Assembly (NCBI GenBank): GCA_963760985.1
Contig: CAVXFM010000010.1
Location: 310,001 to 374,000, forward strand
From: JACRDG01 sp963760985
GTDB taxonomy: Bacteria; Desulfobacterota; Desulfomonilia; Desulfomonilales; Desulfomonilaceae
Reading direction: 5' to 3'
Length of the DNA stretch: 64,000 nt
Below, piece by piece: positions 44,090 to 53,249 of this stretch; the stretch's first letter is position 1, and every line of letters begins with the position of its first letter. The translations under genes and the position numbers were made by a program. The notes under the pieces are model-generated. The model saw only the letters and a program-made list of their open reading frames with translations. It ran no database searches and was not told the DNA's origin.

Positions 44090-45879
44090 ATGGAAAGACG
44101 GACAGTGATAGCCGCAGCCCTTGGACTGACTGCGTGTCTCCTGCTTGGGGCGACCTCGTCCGAGGCCTGGGAATTTGAGATGGGGGGATCCTTCAACTGG
44201 ACGTACGAATGGTACGACCAGGCAGGCTCCAAAGGATTCTTCGGCCCGTACAATGTGGATAGAAGCGGCGGAGCGACGAGGATCGGCAATCTGAATTTCT
44301 GGAACGGTGGCCAGTTCGACACGAACATTACCACCAGTGCGGATTCAGGGTGGTCGTACTTCAACGTGGAATTCTTTCCACAAATCAAGGTCAACGAAGC
44401 AATACGCGTAGGCGGCAAATATCGAATGGGTACGTACCGAGGATCCCGCGGCCTCCGACTATCACACCCAGGACACGCCGGGAACGAATCGCGCGTTTAG
44501 CGATGGCCAGTGGACCATGTTCTGGGTGACTGCGTCCAGCCCATGGGGCATTCTAGGGATCGGCAAGCGACCCTGGACCTTCGGTACTGGTCTTCAGTAC
44601 GACGGAGAGGACGCCGCGAGCACCGAGTCGATCTCTCTGGTTGCTCCATATGGCCCTCTGGACATCGGGATAGCGTTCTATCCGTATCGCTTTGCAGGAT
44701 CCTCCAGCATTGAAGCGTATGGCGCGCAGGATGATGACCTGTATTCAGGAGATAGTCCTTATCAGATGAATCATACGCCAAAGAGGCAGTACTTCAGCCG
44801 TGCGGATAAGAGCGGCACGTTCAGCAAGGATTTCCTCGCGTTCCTCGTGTATCACAGCGGGCCCATGCGTGCAGGAATCCTTGGGTCGTACGGAAGTTAC
44901 CATATAGGTCCTGAGGCCCAGCTATACAGTGCGAATGACAACCCTGAGAACCAAGTTGCGATCGTGCCCCAGGACACCGAGTTGTTTCATGGGTCCGGAT
45001 TCGTGAAGTTCAATAACGGTCGCTTCTTCTTCAACGCGGAGGCCGCGTGGTTGTACTGGACGGACCGATGGAGCGGTGTGCCTAATACCGGTTCTGTAGT
45101 CGCCGGTCAAGGCTATCCGAACCCCGACGACGGGTACCCGAACCCCCGGTACATAGAGCAGTGGCGGTACATGGTCGAGATGGGAGTGTTCAGCGGCCCG
45201 GCAAAGTTGAGTCTTCTTTATGCCTGGACGCCCGGATCCGATCGAAGGGGCCGAGGTGACGGGACCTTGACTTTGATAGGAAAACAGCCTGCCGCGTTCG
45301 TGTGGCATGCCAAGTATGATCGTCAAATGGGGAACTTCGACGTATTCAGGCCATACAGTTACCTTTTCAGCTACGACTATGGCGCGGGGCTCAACGCATA
45401 TAACTTTTCCGGCGACGGATATCTGAGGGACGCGTCTGCCCTGGCAGCGCGGCTGGACTACACGGGTCGCGGCCAACCTCAATGTGTACGGGAGCTTCTT
45501 CTACGCGAATCGGACCTCGAACGGGTACAGTTGGGGGTGCATCGGCCCGAACGCAGGTGCGACGGCCGGACCTTTCTCAGCTCCCACGGACGGGAATGTG
45601 GACGTGAATCTGAATCGGTATCCTACGTCCCCCAATATTCCGGACACAGCCCTCGGATACGAAGTGGACGCGGGATTAGACTGGAAGCTGCTCGATCACT
45701 GGGTTCTCGGCATAGTCGCGGGTTATTGGCAACCGGGCAAATGGTTCAGCTACGCGTGTATCGACCGATCGGTCGTGGGATGGCATGAGGGAACAACCGC
45801 CAACAACTTCGGGACGCTGCCCAACAAGGCGATCGATCCAATCATCGGCGGCAGTTTCAACCTGACATTCGAGTTCTGA
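44090..45879 (+). CDS. Outer-membrane porin-like beta-barrel (two frame breaks)
   Basis: About 595 residues when three frames are joined. The signal peptide is MERRTVIAAALGLTACLLLGATSSEA. The mature part is rich in aromatic residues and alternating beta strands (WEFEMGGSFNWTYEWYDQ, YFNVEFFPQIKVNEAIRVGGKYRMG) and ends in phenylalanine (FNLTFEF), as outer-membrane barrels do. Dropping one C near 44438 gives GTYEDPAASDYHTQDTPG; dropping one G near 45467 gives RLDYTVAANLNVYGSFFYAN. Both are likely sequence errors. The cargo is not known. Its position behind the nickel operon and the palindromic operator suggests metal-regulated expression. No match to a named porin class is claimed. Confidence 0.75.
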
Positions 45880-45926
45880 TCGATGCCATTTCCCGGATTT
45901 GGGGAAACAGGAGCGGAGGCTTCAGC

Positions 45927-46346
45927 ATGAAGAGATGTTTCGTGGTGTGGGTGATCGTTTTTGCGCTCGCGGGAATGACCGCTCAGTCGGGTTATTGTTC
46001 TGTGGCAGGTGTCGAATCGGCAACGAAACGCTGGACTGATTTCCAGCCCATGAAAGTTCTCCTACCACTCCCACTTACTCTTACAGATCTTTCACTGCCG
46101 GGGTATGGATCCTTCCTCTTGGCGAAAGAGGTTGATCTCCGGGAAGTCGACTGGGAAGCAGTCAAGAATGACAAGAGCGGAAGCCACGAAGGCAAAGCGA
46201 CCGTCAGTGAGAACTCGAACGACGACGGCGATGACGAGGTAGAAGAAACGGGTGACGAGGAACAGGACGAGAATGGCGACAAGGATGAGGAGGAAGAAGA
46301 AGGCGGGGGTTGGGACAGGCTTTGGGATGCGCCCAAGCTCGGCTAG
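45927..46346 (+). CDS. Secreted acidic-tail protein
   Basis: 139 residues with a signal peptide (MKRCFVVWVIVFALAGMTAQSGYCS), a short middle part (FQPMKVLLPLPLTLTDLSLPGYGSFLL) and a C-terminal third made mostly of Asp and Glu (about residues 95-130). I do not recognise the family. Acidic tails can bind divalent cations. It follows the porin by 47 bases and is probably transcribed with it; a terminator follows. Confidence 0.7.
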   Translation: MKRCFVVWVIVFALAGMTAQSGYCSVAGVESATKRWTDFQPMKVLLPLPLTLTDLSLPGYGSFLLAKEVDLREVDWEAVKNDKSGSHEGKATVSENSNDDGDDEVEETGDEEQDENGDKDEEEEEGGGWDRLWDAPKLG

Positions 46347-46361
46347 ATTGACTCTGGGATG

Positions 46362-46393
46362 AAAAAGGCGGGCACTGCGGTGACCGCCTTTTT
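46362..46393. terminator. Bidirectional rho-independent terminator
   Basis: Arms aaaaaggcgg (46362-46371) and ccgccttttt (46384-46393) with a 12-base loop and A/T runs on both sides. It lies between the convergent acidic-protein and His-rich genes. Confidence 0.85.
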
Positions 46394-46412
46394 CATTTGA
46401 GGCCGCAACCTC

Positions 46413-46673
46413 TCAGTGCGTGTGCGAGTGGACTTCGCATTCGTGGCCGGTGTGAGCGTGATCGTGAGGTCCGTGATCCCCGGCATGGTCATGCGTGTGC
46501 GTCATTGCATCTCCCGAATGGTCATGTTCGTGCTTGTGTTCGTGTGTGTGCTCGTGCGCATGGACGTGCGAGTGCTCATGAGTGTGCTTGGTGTCACCGT
46601 GTGAGTGTTCATGAGCATGTTTGTGGTTGTGTTCGTGTCCGTGAGCGTGGGAATGTTCATGGTCGCCGTGCAT
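46413..46673 (-). CDS. Histidine-rich metal-binding protein
   Basis: 86 residues of which about 35 are histidine, arranged as HxH repeats with Glu, Asp, Ser and Ala between them (HEHSHAHGHEHNHKHAHEHS). One Cys lies near the end (HECEVHSHTH). No signal peptide, so it is cytoplasmic. A perfect aaaggagg ribosome site and a sigma-70 promoter show it is a real gene. Such proteins (compare Hpn and the His tails of HypB and SlyD) store or buffer nickel, zinc or cobalt. The nickel-uptake genes 3-5 kb away fit this. Repeat expansion by slippage is likely in its history. Confidence 0.85.
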   Translation of the reverse strand: MHGDHEHSHAHGHEHNHKHAHEHSHGDTKHTHEHSHVHAHEHTHEHKHEHDHSGDAMTHTHDHAGDHGPHDHAHTGHECEVHSHTH

Positions 46674-46725
46674 AATTGGCCCTCCTTTGGGTTTGGCATC
46701 AACTCAGGTCGTGATTCCTGATTAC

Positions 46726-46754
46726 AGGATAGATCCCTGGATGCGGGCCGTCAA
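46726..46754 (-). promoter_or_regulatory. Sigma-70 promoter of the His-rich gene
   Basis: Reading the minus strand: TTGACG (46754-46749), a 17-base spacer, TATCCT (46731-46726). About 50 bases separate it from the start codon. From here to 47028 I see no gene. Confidence 0.6.
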
Positions 46755-47028
46755 CTTAATGATATCTCAATTGTTTTTGTGGCACGTTCCGGCAACGTTT
46801 TTCCTGTGCCGGTGTCCTGGGTGATACGAATCCCGGATAAGTGGTTGTGAGGGGCTTGGTTTGGTCCTTCATGCGCGCTGAGGGCAACCAAGGGAGAGAA
46901 ACCGGGGGGGGGCGTGGCAGTCACGGGCCCCCAGCCGTGCAGGTCCCGTGAAACCGAATGAGGACGGAAGTTCCGAGAACCCCGAGGACTATGGAACACC
47001 GTGCGGGGTTCCCGGTTTGGATACATGG

Positions 47029-47277
47029 CTAGTGGGTGAAATACACGGGATAATTCGTCCACGTAGGCGCGCCGGGGGGCACAGAGAATTGCGACAGGCT
47101 CCTGTCCACGTCGCCCTGAATATTATCGAGGTTCTGGTTTATCCGTTTCTGGTGCATTTGCTCCTGCTGCCACTTGCGATCCAGATTGGCTCTCATGGAA
47201 GCGCCTCCGCGGGCAAAGGCAAATGGAGCTGATACCAACAGTGCCATCGAAACTACTATCGCAATGATTGTCTTCAT
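47029..47277 (-). CDS. Small secreted protein
   Basis: 82 residues from the second ATG, at 47277, which has an aggaga site at good spacing. The signal peptide is MKTIIAIVVSMALLVSAPFAFA, followed by a charged helical part (RANLDRKWQQEQMHQKRINQNLDNIQGDVDRSL) and a Pro-rich end. Glutamine- and asparagine-rich helices of this kind occur in small periplasmic proteins of unknown role. No family recognised. Confidence 0.65.
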   Translation of the reverse strand: MKTIIAIVVSMALLVSAPFAFARGGASMRANLDRKWQQEQMHQKRINQNLDNIQGDVDRSLSQFSVPPGAPTWTNYPVYFTH

Positions 47278-47283
47278 TGTCAT

Positions 47284-47598
47284 TCTCCTGAGGGTTCACA
47301 CGGTCTGGCAACACGTGCGAACGACAACTCGTATGTCCACCTATTCTTCATTGAGGTCCGGGAGTTCCTGTGGCGCTCAATCTCCGCACGAGGAACGCTC
47401 ATGCCTCCCCAAATTGCCGGGTACCGGGCAGGGCTGGAGATTTGGACTCAGCTCTTTGGTTGTCCTCACACACGCACGTGGAAGCCTCGGAGCCAGTTCA
47501 ATGGCAATTCAGATCAGTGCAGACTCTGAGTTGACTACGTGGGGGTTCCCGAGGACGTCCGCGGACGGTCCGGCCACGGACAACGCGAAAGGAGATGT
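47284..47598. other. Intergenic stretch, no gene seen
   Basis: No supported gene, hairpin terminator or repeat copy found; presumably holds the promoter of the small secreted protein. Confidence 0.4.
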
Positions 47599-48006
47599 CT
47601 AGATGCGAATGACGGTGGATGGAATGGATTGCAGGGTGATATCCGGAGGAAGAGACAGTACCGCGTGAATCTTTTCCACTGCCGGAGACGAAGGTTCCTG
47701 TGCAGCAGATGTCGTGGCCGTACTGAACCTCCAAAAGGAATCGTAAGTGGGACACGAACTCTGGAGGACCGTTGGCAAATGAGCCTCACCACAGCAGCAA
47801 CGGCCTCCGTGCGAAATGCCATGGAGGAGGATCCAGAAACTGCCATGTGTGGTCAGGGAACAGGAGGGGCCATGCCCTGCCTCATCAAGGGGCTTCTCGT
47901 GGTGCACCGGATCAGCACAGCAGTCTATGTGAGTGCACGGTCCTCCTGCAAAGACCAAGAATGCGCTCAACAATGAGACGAGAAGTTGTAATGACAGGCG
48001 GTTCAC
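47599..48006 (-). CDS. Hypothetical secreted Cys/His-rich protein
   Basis: 135 residues from a GTG at 48006 with ggag seven bases upstream; the frame opens at 48066. A hydrophobic start (NRLSLQLLVSLLSAFLVFAGGPC) may be a signal peptide or lipobox-like segment. The next part has many Cys and His (CTHIDCCADPVHHEK, HGISHGGRCCCGEAH). The end is Ser/Thr/Pro-rich. It resembles small metal-handling periplasmic proteins but no family is recognised. It may belong with the other metal-related small proteins here. Confidence 0.55.
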   Translation of the reverse strand: MNRLSLQLLVSLLSAFLVFAGGPCTHIDCCADPVHHEKPLDEAGHGPSCSLTTHGSFWILLHGISHGGRCCCGEAHLPTVLQSSCPTYDSFWRFSTATTSAAQEPSSPAVEKIHAVLSLPPDITLQSIPSTVIRI

Positions 48007-48269
48007 CTTGTTACTCCACAGGCCGTGAGCGAGCCTCCATTCGAATACGTGATAACCATGTGGCATCCTCCGGTTGTTGTCAAGACGAAAGGCTTCGGGC
48101 GAGGTCTGTCCCTCGGGGGCTGTGGTGCAGGTTACACGAAGCTATACATGCAAAAGCGAATGGGTATACATAGAGAGCAGAAAGCCTTTGCCCTTGCAAA
48201 GAGACAGAGAGTCGTGGCCTCATGCCATTCGACCATGTGCGTCTGATGGTGAGAGCAAGAAGGACAAAA

Positions 48270-48896
48270 ATGGAGAACGAAGCAGAACTGATTCGTTGTG
48301 CGTGGGCTGGGACAAGCTTATTGGAACAGACATACCATGATACAGAATGGGGTGTGCCCCTTCATGACGACCGATTGCTGTTCGAATTTCTCGTGCTGGA
48401 AGGCGCTCAGGCCGGGCTGAGTTGGGCCACTATCCTTCGCAAGCGAGAAGGGTACCGACGAGCGTTTCAAGACTTTGTGCCGGAGATCGTCGCGTCGTAC
48501 GATCAGCCCAAGGTCGAGGAACTTCTGGCCATGCAAGACATCGTCCGCAATCGGCTCAAAATAGAGGCTGCGATTCGTAACGCCAGGGCTTTTCTGAGGG
48601 TTCGCGATGAGTTTGGGACCTTTGACACCTATATTTGGCAATTCGTCAACCGCTGCCCGATCACGAACCAATGGAAAAGTGTCAACGAAGTTCCCGCGTC
48701 CACCAAAGAGTCTCACGCCATGAGCAAAGACCTCAAGAAACGGGGCTTCTCGTTTGTGGGACCTACCATTTGTTACGCGTTCATGCAGGCAGTAGGCATG
48801 GTCAACGATCACACCACAGACTGCTTCCGCTGGCGAGACATTGATGCGCTGAGCCGCCAGGCGAATGAGATCACGGGCTCTTCGGTGACCGGATAG
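48270..48896 (+). CDS. tag: DNA-3-methyladenine glycosylase I
   Basis: 208 residues from the ATG at 48270 (agaagga site six bases upstream); the frame opens earlier at 48222 without family match. Tag features: CAWAGTSLLEQTYHDTEWGVPLHDDRLLFEFLVLEGAQAGLSW, ILRKREGYRRAF, and the C-terminal GFSFVGPTICYAFMQAVGMVNDHTTDC with zinc-binding Cys/His residues. It removes 3-methyladenine from alkylated DNA. The ada gene lies 140 bases downstream on the same strand, making an alkylation-repair pair. Confidence 0.95.
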   Translation: MENEAELIRCAWAGTSLLEQTYHDTEWGVPLHDDRLLFEFLVLEGAQAGLSWATILRKREGYRRAFQDFVPEIVASYDQPKVEELLAMQDIVRNRLKIEAAIRNARAFLRVRDEFGTFDTYIWQFVNRCPITNQWKSVNEVPASTKESHAMSKDLKKRGFSFVGPTICYAFMQAVGMVNDHTTDCFRWRDIDALSRQANEITGSSVTG

Positions 48897-49036
48897 CCAA
48901 GTGCTCGCACGCGGAAGTTCAATCTCCGTACGACCCCGGACCGAGGCGATGCAGGAATTGAGTTTGAGCGCAAGAACCGGATAGCGTACCCGCCCGGCAC
49001 GCTCTACATTGTGCATAGACAAAGGAACGTGGTCTC

Positions 49037-50158
49037 ATGAAGGCAGAGCAAGAGAGGCTCCCAAGGATGAAGAAGCTCGACGAAGACCGGTGCTGGCAGG
49101 CCGTTATCACGCGGGACTCCCGGTACAACGGAGTTTTCGTGTACGCGGTTCGATCCACCGGCATATACTGCCGTCCTTCCTGTCCCGCGAGACGTCCTCG
49201 TTTGAGTCAGGCGGCCTTCTTCCCGTCAGCAGGCGCCGCGGAGCACGCGGGTTTTCGCGCCTGTCTCCGTTGCCGGCCTCAAGACGGGGAGATTCGTGAT
49301 CCCTCGGCAAAATTGATCGAGGATGCCTGTCGATACATCGAAGGCCATGACTCTTCCGGAGGAGCCCTGACTCTGGCTGCCATCGGGGATTACGTGCAGA
49401 GGAGCCCGTACCACCTACAGAGGATCTTCAAACGTATCACAGGCATTACTCCCCATCAGTATGCGGAAGCCAGCCGCCTGGGACGTCTGAAGCCATTAAT
49501 GAAAAAAGGGAACAACGTGACCGACGCGCTTTACCGTGCAGGCTATGGCTCCAGCAGCCGGCTGTACGAGCGATCTTCAGGCCAATTGGGCATGACGCCG
49601 GGAACGTACCAGCGAGGAGGCAGAGACATGCAGATCAAATACGCCATTGCAGACTCGCCTTTGGGCCGTCTGCTCGTCGCGATGACTGAAAAGGGCGTGG
49701 CAGCAGTGAGTCTGGGGAGTTCCGATGACGCTCTGGAATCTGCCCTGGTCGCCGAATACCCTGCAGCCGAGATCTGCAGGGACGATACGCATCTCGAAAG
49801 TTTTCTGGAGCTCTTGCTCAAACACCTCAGCGGTGCACAGCCGCATCTGGATCTGCCGCTCGACGTGCAGGCCACGGCCTTTCAATGGCGAGTGTATAAG
49901 GCACTGCAAGCCATCCCCTACGGGGCTACCCGTTCCTACGAAGAGATCGCCCGGACTATCGGTCAGCCTACTGCAGCACGCGCGGTGGCCAAGGCGTGTG
50001 CTTCGAATCCCACGGCCCTGGTCATACCCTGTCACCGGGTGGTTTGCAAGAACGGGAGCCTCAGTGGGTACCGGTGGGGAGTCGCACGAAAGAGGGAACT
50101 ACTCGCACGTGAGGCAAAGTCTCATGCATCGAGCCTGTCTGACAACACGCGAGAATGA
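49037..50158 (+). CDS. ada: Ada: methylphosphotriester / O6-methylguanine-DNA methyltransferase and regulator
   Basis: 373 residues, full length for Ada. The N-terminal zinc domain has RSTGIYCRPSCPAR with the acceptor Cys and CLRCRP. An AraC-type helix-turn-helix follows (LAAIGDYVQRSPYHLQRIFKRITGITPHQY). The C-terminal O6-alkylguanine transferase domain has the acceptor motif IPCHRVV near residue 330 and YGATRSYEEIA. It repairs methylated DNA by suicide transfer and activates repair genes. An aagga site precedes the ATG. It probably controls itself and tag upstream. Confidence 0.95.
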   Translation: MKAEQERLPRMKKLDEDRCWQAVITRDSRYNGVFVYAVRSTGIYCRPSCPARRPRLSQAAFFPSAGAAEHAGFRACLRCRPQDGEIRDPSAKLIEDACRYIEGHDSSGGALTLAAIGDYVQRSPYHLQRIFKRITGITPHQYAEASRLGRLKPLMKKGNNVTDALYRAGYGSSSRLYERSSGQLGMTPGTYQRGGRDMQIKYAIADSPLGRLLVAMTEKGVAAVSLGSSDDALESALVAEYPAAEICRDDTHLESFLELLLKHLSGAQPHLDLPLDVQATAFQWRVYKALQAIPYGATRSYEEIARTIGQPTAARAVAKACASNPTALVIPCHRVVCKNGSLSGYRWGVARKRELLAREAKSHASSLSDNTRE

Positions 50159-50378
50159 TCCGTGCCCGCTTACCTGACGCAACTCTTCATGTGCCGTGGC
50201 ACGTTCGGGCAGCGCGGCCGTGTTTGACGGGAAAAGCTCGCGCGCCTCATAATAATCCAGTGTACCCGGAAAATGACCAGAAAGAGTGAGGAACTACCCA
50301 TGAGTACCCGATCAACGCATATGGATAAGCAAAATCATTACGGACTTCGTAGAAAATTCACCCGAGAATTCACTCAAG

Positions 50379-51176
50379 ATGGAGACGGACGAAAAGGCCT
50401 TTGATGAGGTTCTCGTGGGATTTGCCAGGGGAGATGATCCCATATTTGAGCAATACAAAGATCTCGTGGGCGATTCTCATTGGACGCCTGTTGAGGTCTT
50501 CGCTCTCACATTTCCCGACATGACAGCTGAGGCTGGTGATCTGGCCGTGATCAGTTGGATTCTTCCTCAGCGAGAAGCCACCAAAGCGGACAACCGCAAG
50601 GAAAAACTCCACCCGTCCAGACGATGGGTTCAAGCCCGCTTTCCTGGTGAGGAATTCAATAACTGTCTCCGACGTCATGTCGTAGAGGAACTGGATCGCA
50701 CTGGCATCAAGGCCGTTGCTCCTGTGCTTTGTCCCGAGTGGACCTGGGGCAAGTCCCCGAAATACGTGTTTGCGTCAAAATGGTCAGAGCGGCATGCAGC
50801 ATACGCAGCGGGCCTGGGAACGTTCGGTCTGTGCGATGGCTTGATTACGCCTAAAGGGAAAGCTCACCGCACGGGCTCCGTGGTGGCAAATCTCCCGGTG
50901 CCGGTCATTGCCAGACCGTACGACGATCACCATGCCTATTGCCTCTTCTTTCACGACGGCTCATGTAAAGCCTGTCGGAAACGATGCCCGGTGGGAGCGA
51001 TCACCGAAGAGGGACATGACAAGAACAAATGCTGGGACCACGCGGGCGTCACGTGTGCTGAGTTTGTGAAAGAGCAATACGGGTTTGACGGGTACGGCTG
51101 CGGGCTCTGCCAGACCGGAGTGCCGTGTGAATCGGGAATTCCGAAGAAGATTCTCAAGGCATTGGCACGAAAGTGA
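50379..51176 (+). CDS. QueG-like 4Fe-4S double-cluster protein, start uncertain
   Basis: At least 265 residues. Two Fe-S motifs at the end (CKACRKRCPVGA and CGLCQTGVPCESG) and the stretch KYVFASKWSERHAAYAAGLGTFGLCDGLIT match the epoxyqueuosine reductase-like group, though the cobalamin part seems shortened. The reading frame continues upstream of the ATG at 50379 as ISKIITDFVENSPENSL, which fits the family N-terminus, but there is no usable start before a stop at 50301. One extra base in atggataagc at 50321 would explain this (ATG-ATA-AGC). The true start is thus probably near 50321. The substrate is unknown. Confidence 0.8.
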   Translation: METDEKAFDEVLVGFARGDDPIFEQYKDLVGDSHWTPVEVFALTFPDMTAEAGDLAVISWILPQREATKADNRKEKLHPSRRWVQARFPGEEFNNCLRRHVVEELDRTGIKAVAPVLCPEWTWGKSPKYVFASKWSERHAAYAAGLGTFGLCDGLITPKGKAHRTGSVVANLPVPVIARPYDDHHAYCLFFHDGSCKACRKRCPVGAITEEGHDKNKCWDHAGVTCAEFVKEQYGFDGYGCGLCQTGVPCESGIPKKILKALARK

Positions 51177-51238
51177 GTTGCCAGCTTGTGAACCTTATAC
51201 TATTCAGCTTGTATGACTTCTCACGACACAAGGAGAAC

Positions 51239-51934
51239 ATGCCTATGGCAAAACATATCGGGATCGTCGCATGTAGCGCGGAAGGCGCTGCACTCTGCTA
51301 CCGCACGCTATGCGCAGACGCGCCCGCACTGATGGGTGAGCACATGCATCCTGAAGTATCCATGCACACCCACCCGCTTGCCCAGTACATGGTGCATATC
51401 CGGCAAGGGAATTGGGCCGAAGTTGCCAACCTCATGTTGTCGTCCGTGCAGAAGCTTGCCCGCATAGGAGCGGAGTTCGCAATTTGCCCGGACAACACCA
51501 TCCACCAGGCTTTCGAGCTTGTTACGGCACAGTCACCGATTCCTTGGCTCCACATTGCCGACGCGGTGGGTCAGGACGCCAAAGCGCACGGGGTCAAGAC
51601 GCTCGCAATCACAGGAACAAAGTACCTGATGACCGGTCCTGTCTATTCCCGTGCGTGTGACAAGCTTGACATTTCGTGCCGAATCCCGGAAGAATCCGAC
51701 CGGGAACGCATTGATACGATTATCTTCAAAGAACTCGTCAACGGTGTGTTCACGGAGCAGTCAAGACTCTACTTCAACACGGTGTTCCAGAAGATGAAGG
51801 ATAAGGGCTGTGACGGCGTGGTCCTCGGATGCACTGAGATCCCTTTACTTGTCGATCCGAATGACTGCCCTTTGCCCACATTCGACTCTACGCGGCTGTT
51901 GGCAAAGGCCGCATTGCGAGAATCCCTGGCCTAA
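51239..51934 (+). CDS. Aspartate/glutamate racemase family protein
   Basis: 231 residues from the ATG at 51239 (aaggag five bases upstream). Two catalytic cysteines are expected: CPDNTIHQAF near residue 83 and VLGCTEIPLLV near 200, the pattern of PLP-independent aspartate racemases. The start is HIGIVACSAEGAALCYRTL, where most members have GGMGP, so substrate range may differ. It is cytoplasmic. Neighbouring genes give no pathway hint. Confidence 0.88.
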   Translation: MPMAKHIGIVACSAEGAALCYRTLCADAPALMGEHMHPEVSMHTHPLAQYMVHIRQGNWAEVANLMLSSVQKLARIGAEFAICPDNTIHQAFELVTAQSPIPWLHIADAVGQDAKAHGVKTLAITGTKYLMTGPVYSRACDKLDISCRIPEESDRERIDTIIFKELVNGVFTEQSRLYFNTVFQKMKDKGCDGVVLGCTEIPLLVDPNDCPLPTFDSTRLLAKAALRESLA

Positions 51935-52035
51935 GGCCCGGCTGCGGATGCAAGGGACACAGGACAGAGCGCGTGATCTGCAAGACTGGTCACGGTCAGG
52001 TTTCCTTGGTAGAGCATATTACCGGCTGAAGGCTC

Positions 52036-52656
52036 ATGGAACGCTATCTTACGAGTACGACGTACATTGATTGGAAACACCCGGCTGTCTTGAAGAGAGC
52101 CGCGGATATTGCCTCGGGGTGTGGATCGGAACCTGAATTAGCACGCAAATGCTTTGAATTCGTGCGCGATTCAATCAAGCACAGTTGGGACTGGAAATTG
52201 AATCCTGTCACGTGCAAAGCGTCAGAGGTCCTCTTGCATGGCACCGGGTATTGCTATGCCAAGAGTCACCTTCTGGCCGCGCTGTTGAGAGCACACAGCA
52301 TTCCTGCCGGACTGTGTTATCAGCGGCTTACCACGGAAACCGACGGGCATTCGCATTGTATTCACGGCCTGAATGCGGTCTATCTCAGGCAATTCGGCTG
52401 GTATCGTGTCGACCCGCGGGGCAATAAACCCGGGATCTTCGCGGATTTTTGTCCACCAGAGGAGAGGCTGGCGTTTCCCATCGTCAATCCGGGCGAAACC
52501 GATCTTCCCGGAATATGGCCCGAGCCGTTACCGGTGGTGATCGAGGCGCTTATCGAGAACATTACGGTTCAGGAGGTTTATGACAACCTTCCGGATATCG
52601 AGTGGGACGTATGCCGCACCATGCGAGGACCCATGCCAGCCGGCTGTCATGCTTGA
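52036..52656 (+). CDS. Transglutaminase-like cysteine protease-fold protein
   Basis: 206 residues with the catalytic triad pattern of the transglutaminase-like superfamily: Cys in GTGYCYAKSHLLAALLRA near residue 72, His in HSHCIHGLNAVYL near 107 and Asp in GWYRVDPRGNK near 127. Proteins of this type cleave or transfer peptide or amide bonds. No signal peptide, so it is cytoplasmic. It is followed after 33 bases by an acetyltransferase gene, probably in the same transcript. Confidence 0.88.
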   Translation: MERYLTSTTYIDWKHPAVLKRAADIASGCGSEPELARKCFEFVRDSIKHSWDWKLNPVTCKASEVLLHGTGYCYAKSHLLAALLRAHSIPAGLCYQRLTTETDGHSHCIHGLNAVYLRQFGWYRVDPRGNKPGIFADFCPPEERLAFPIVNPGETDLPGIWPEPLPVVIEALIENITVQEVYDNLPDIEWDVCRTMRGPMPAGCHA

Positions 52657-52689
52657 TTTTGGGCATAATGGCATAAGAGGAGGGCTTGC

Positions 52690-53112
52690 GTGGATATGGA
52701 CATGAGATTCGACTGTGCCGACGTGGATTGGAGGATTGTCTCCGAAACCCTGAAACGGGTGGGAATGGCTTTTCACGAACCGGACGTGCACAAGAGAGCC
52801 TTTGAAAATAGCTATGCAACGGTGTTTGTCTATTATGACGGGCAGTTGATAGGGTTCGGCAGGGCAATTTCCGATGGAGCGTACCAGGCTGCCGTGTACG
52901 ACGTCGCCGTGTTGCCTGAATTCCAAAAGCAGGGTATCGGCAAGGAAATCATGGAAAATATTACGCGCCTTCTTCCCCAGTGCAATTTCATCTTGTACGC
53001 AGCTCCGGGCAAGGAAGACTTCTATCGGAAGCTCGGATGGCGAAAGATGAAAACCGGGATGGCATTGTTCCTCAACGCAGAGCATATGACGAAAAAAGGG
53101 CTCACGGAGTGA
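52690..53112 (+). CDS. GNAT-family N-acetyltransferase
   Basis: 140 residues from a GTG at 52690 with a gaggaggg site; ATG at 52696 is an alternative. The acetyl-CoA motif is VAVLPEFQKQGIGKEIMENI near residue 80, preceded by IGFGRAISDGAYQAAVYDV. The end has FYRKLGWRKMKTGMALF, usual in this family. The acetyl acceptor is not known. Confidence 0.88.
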   Translation: MDMDMRFDCADVDWRIVSETLKRVGMAFHEPDVHKRAFENSYATVFVYYDGQLIGFGRAISDGAYQAAVYDVAVLPEFQKQGIGKEIMENITRLLPQCNFILYAAPGKEDFYRKLGWRKMKTGMALFLNAEHMTKKGLTE

Positions 53113-53153
53113 AGGCGGACCTTTGCCGGCAATGGCACACACACGGCCTGCGT

Positions 53154-53213
53154 GCCACTGCGGCTCGTCTCACCGGGGCTCCTCAGGAGCTCTGTGAACG
53201 GTCCCGCAGTGGC
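53154..53213. terminator. Hairpin between convergent genes
   Basis: Perfect 10-bp arms gccactgcgg and ccgcagtggc with a smaller nested palindrome in the loop. It lies between the acetyltransferase and leuA ends and may end both transcripts; no T-run. Confidence 0.4.
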
Positions 53214-53249
53214 GTGCGCATGCATGCGTAAACTTACGAATCAGAGTAA

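Noticed and set aside
46397..46675. Arg/Val-rich plus-strand frames opposite the His-rich gene
   Set aside because: Products of the antisense of a repetitive HxH coding run.
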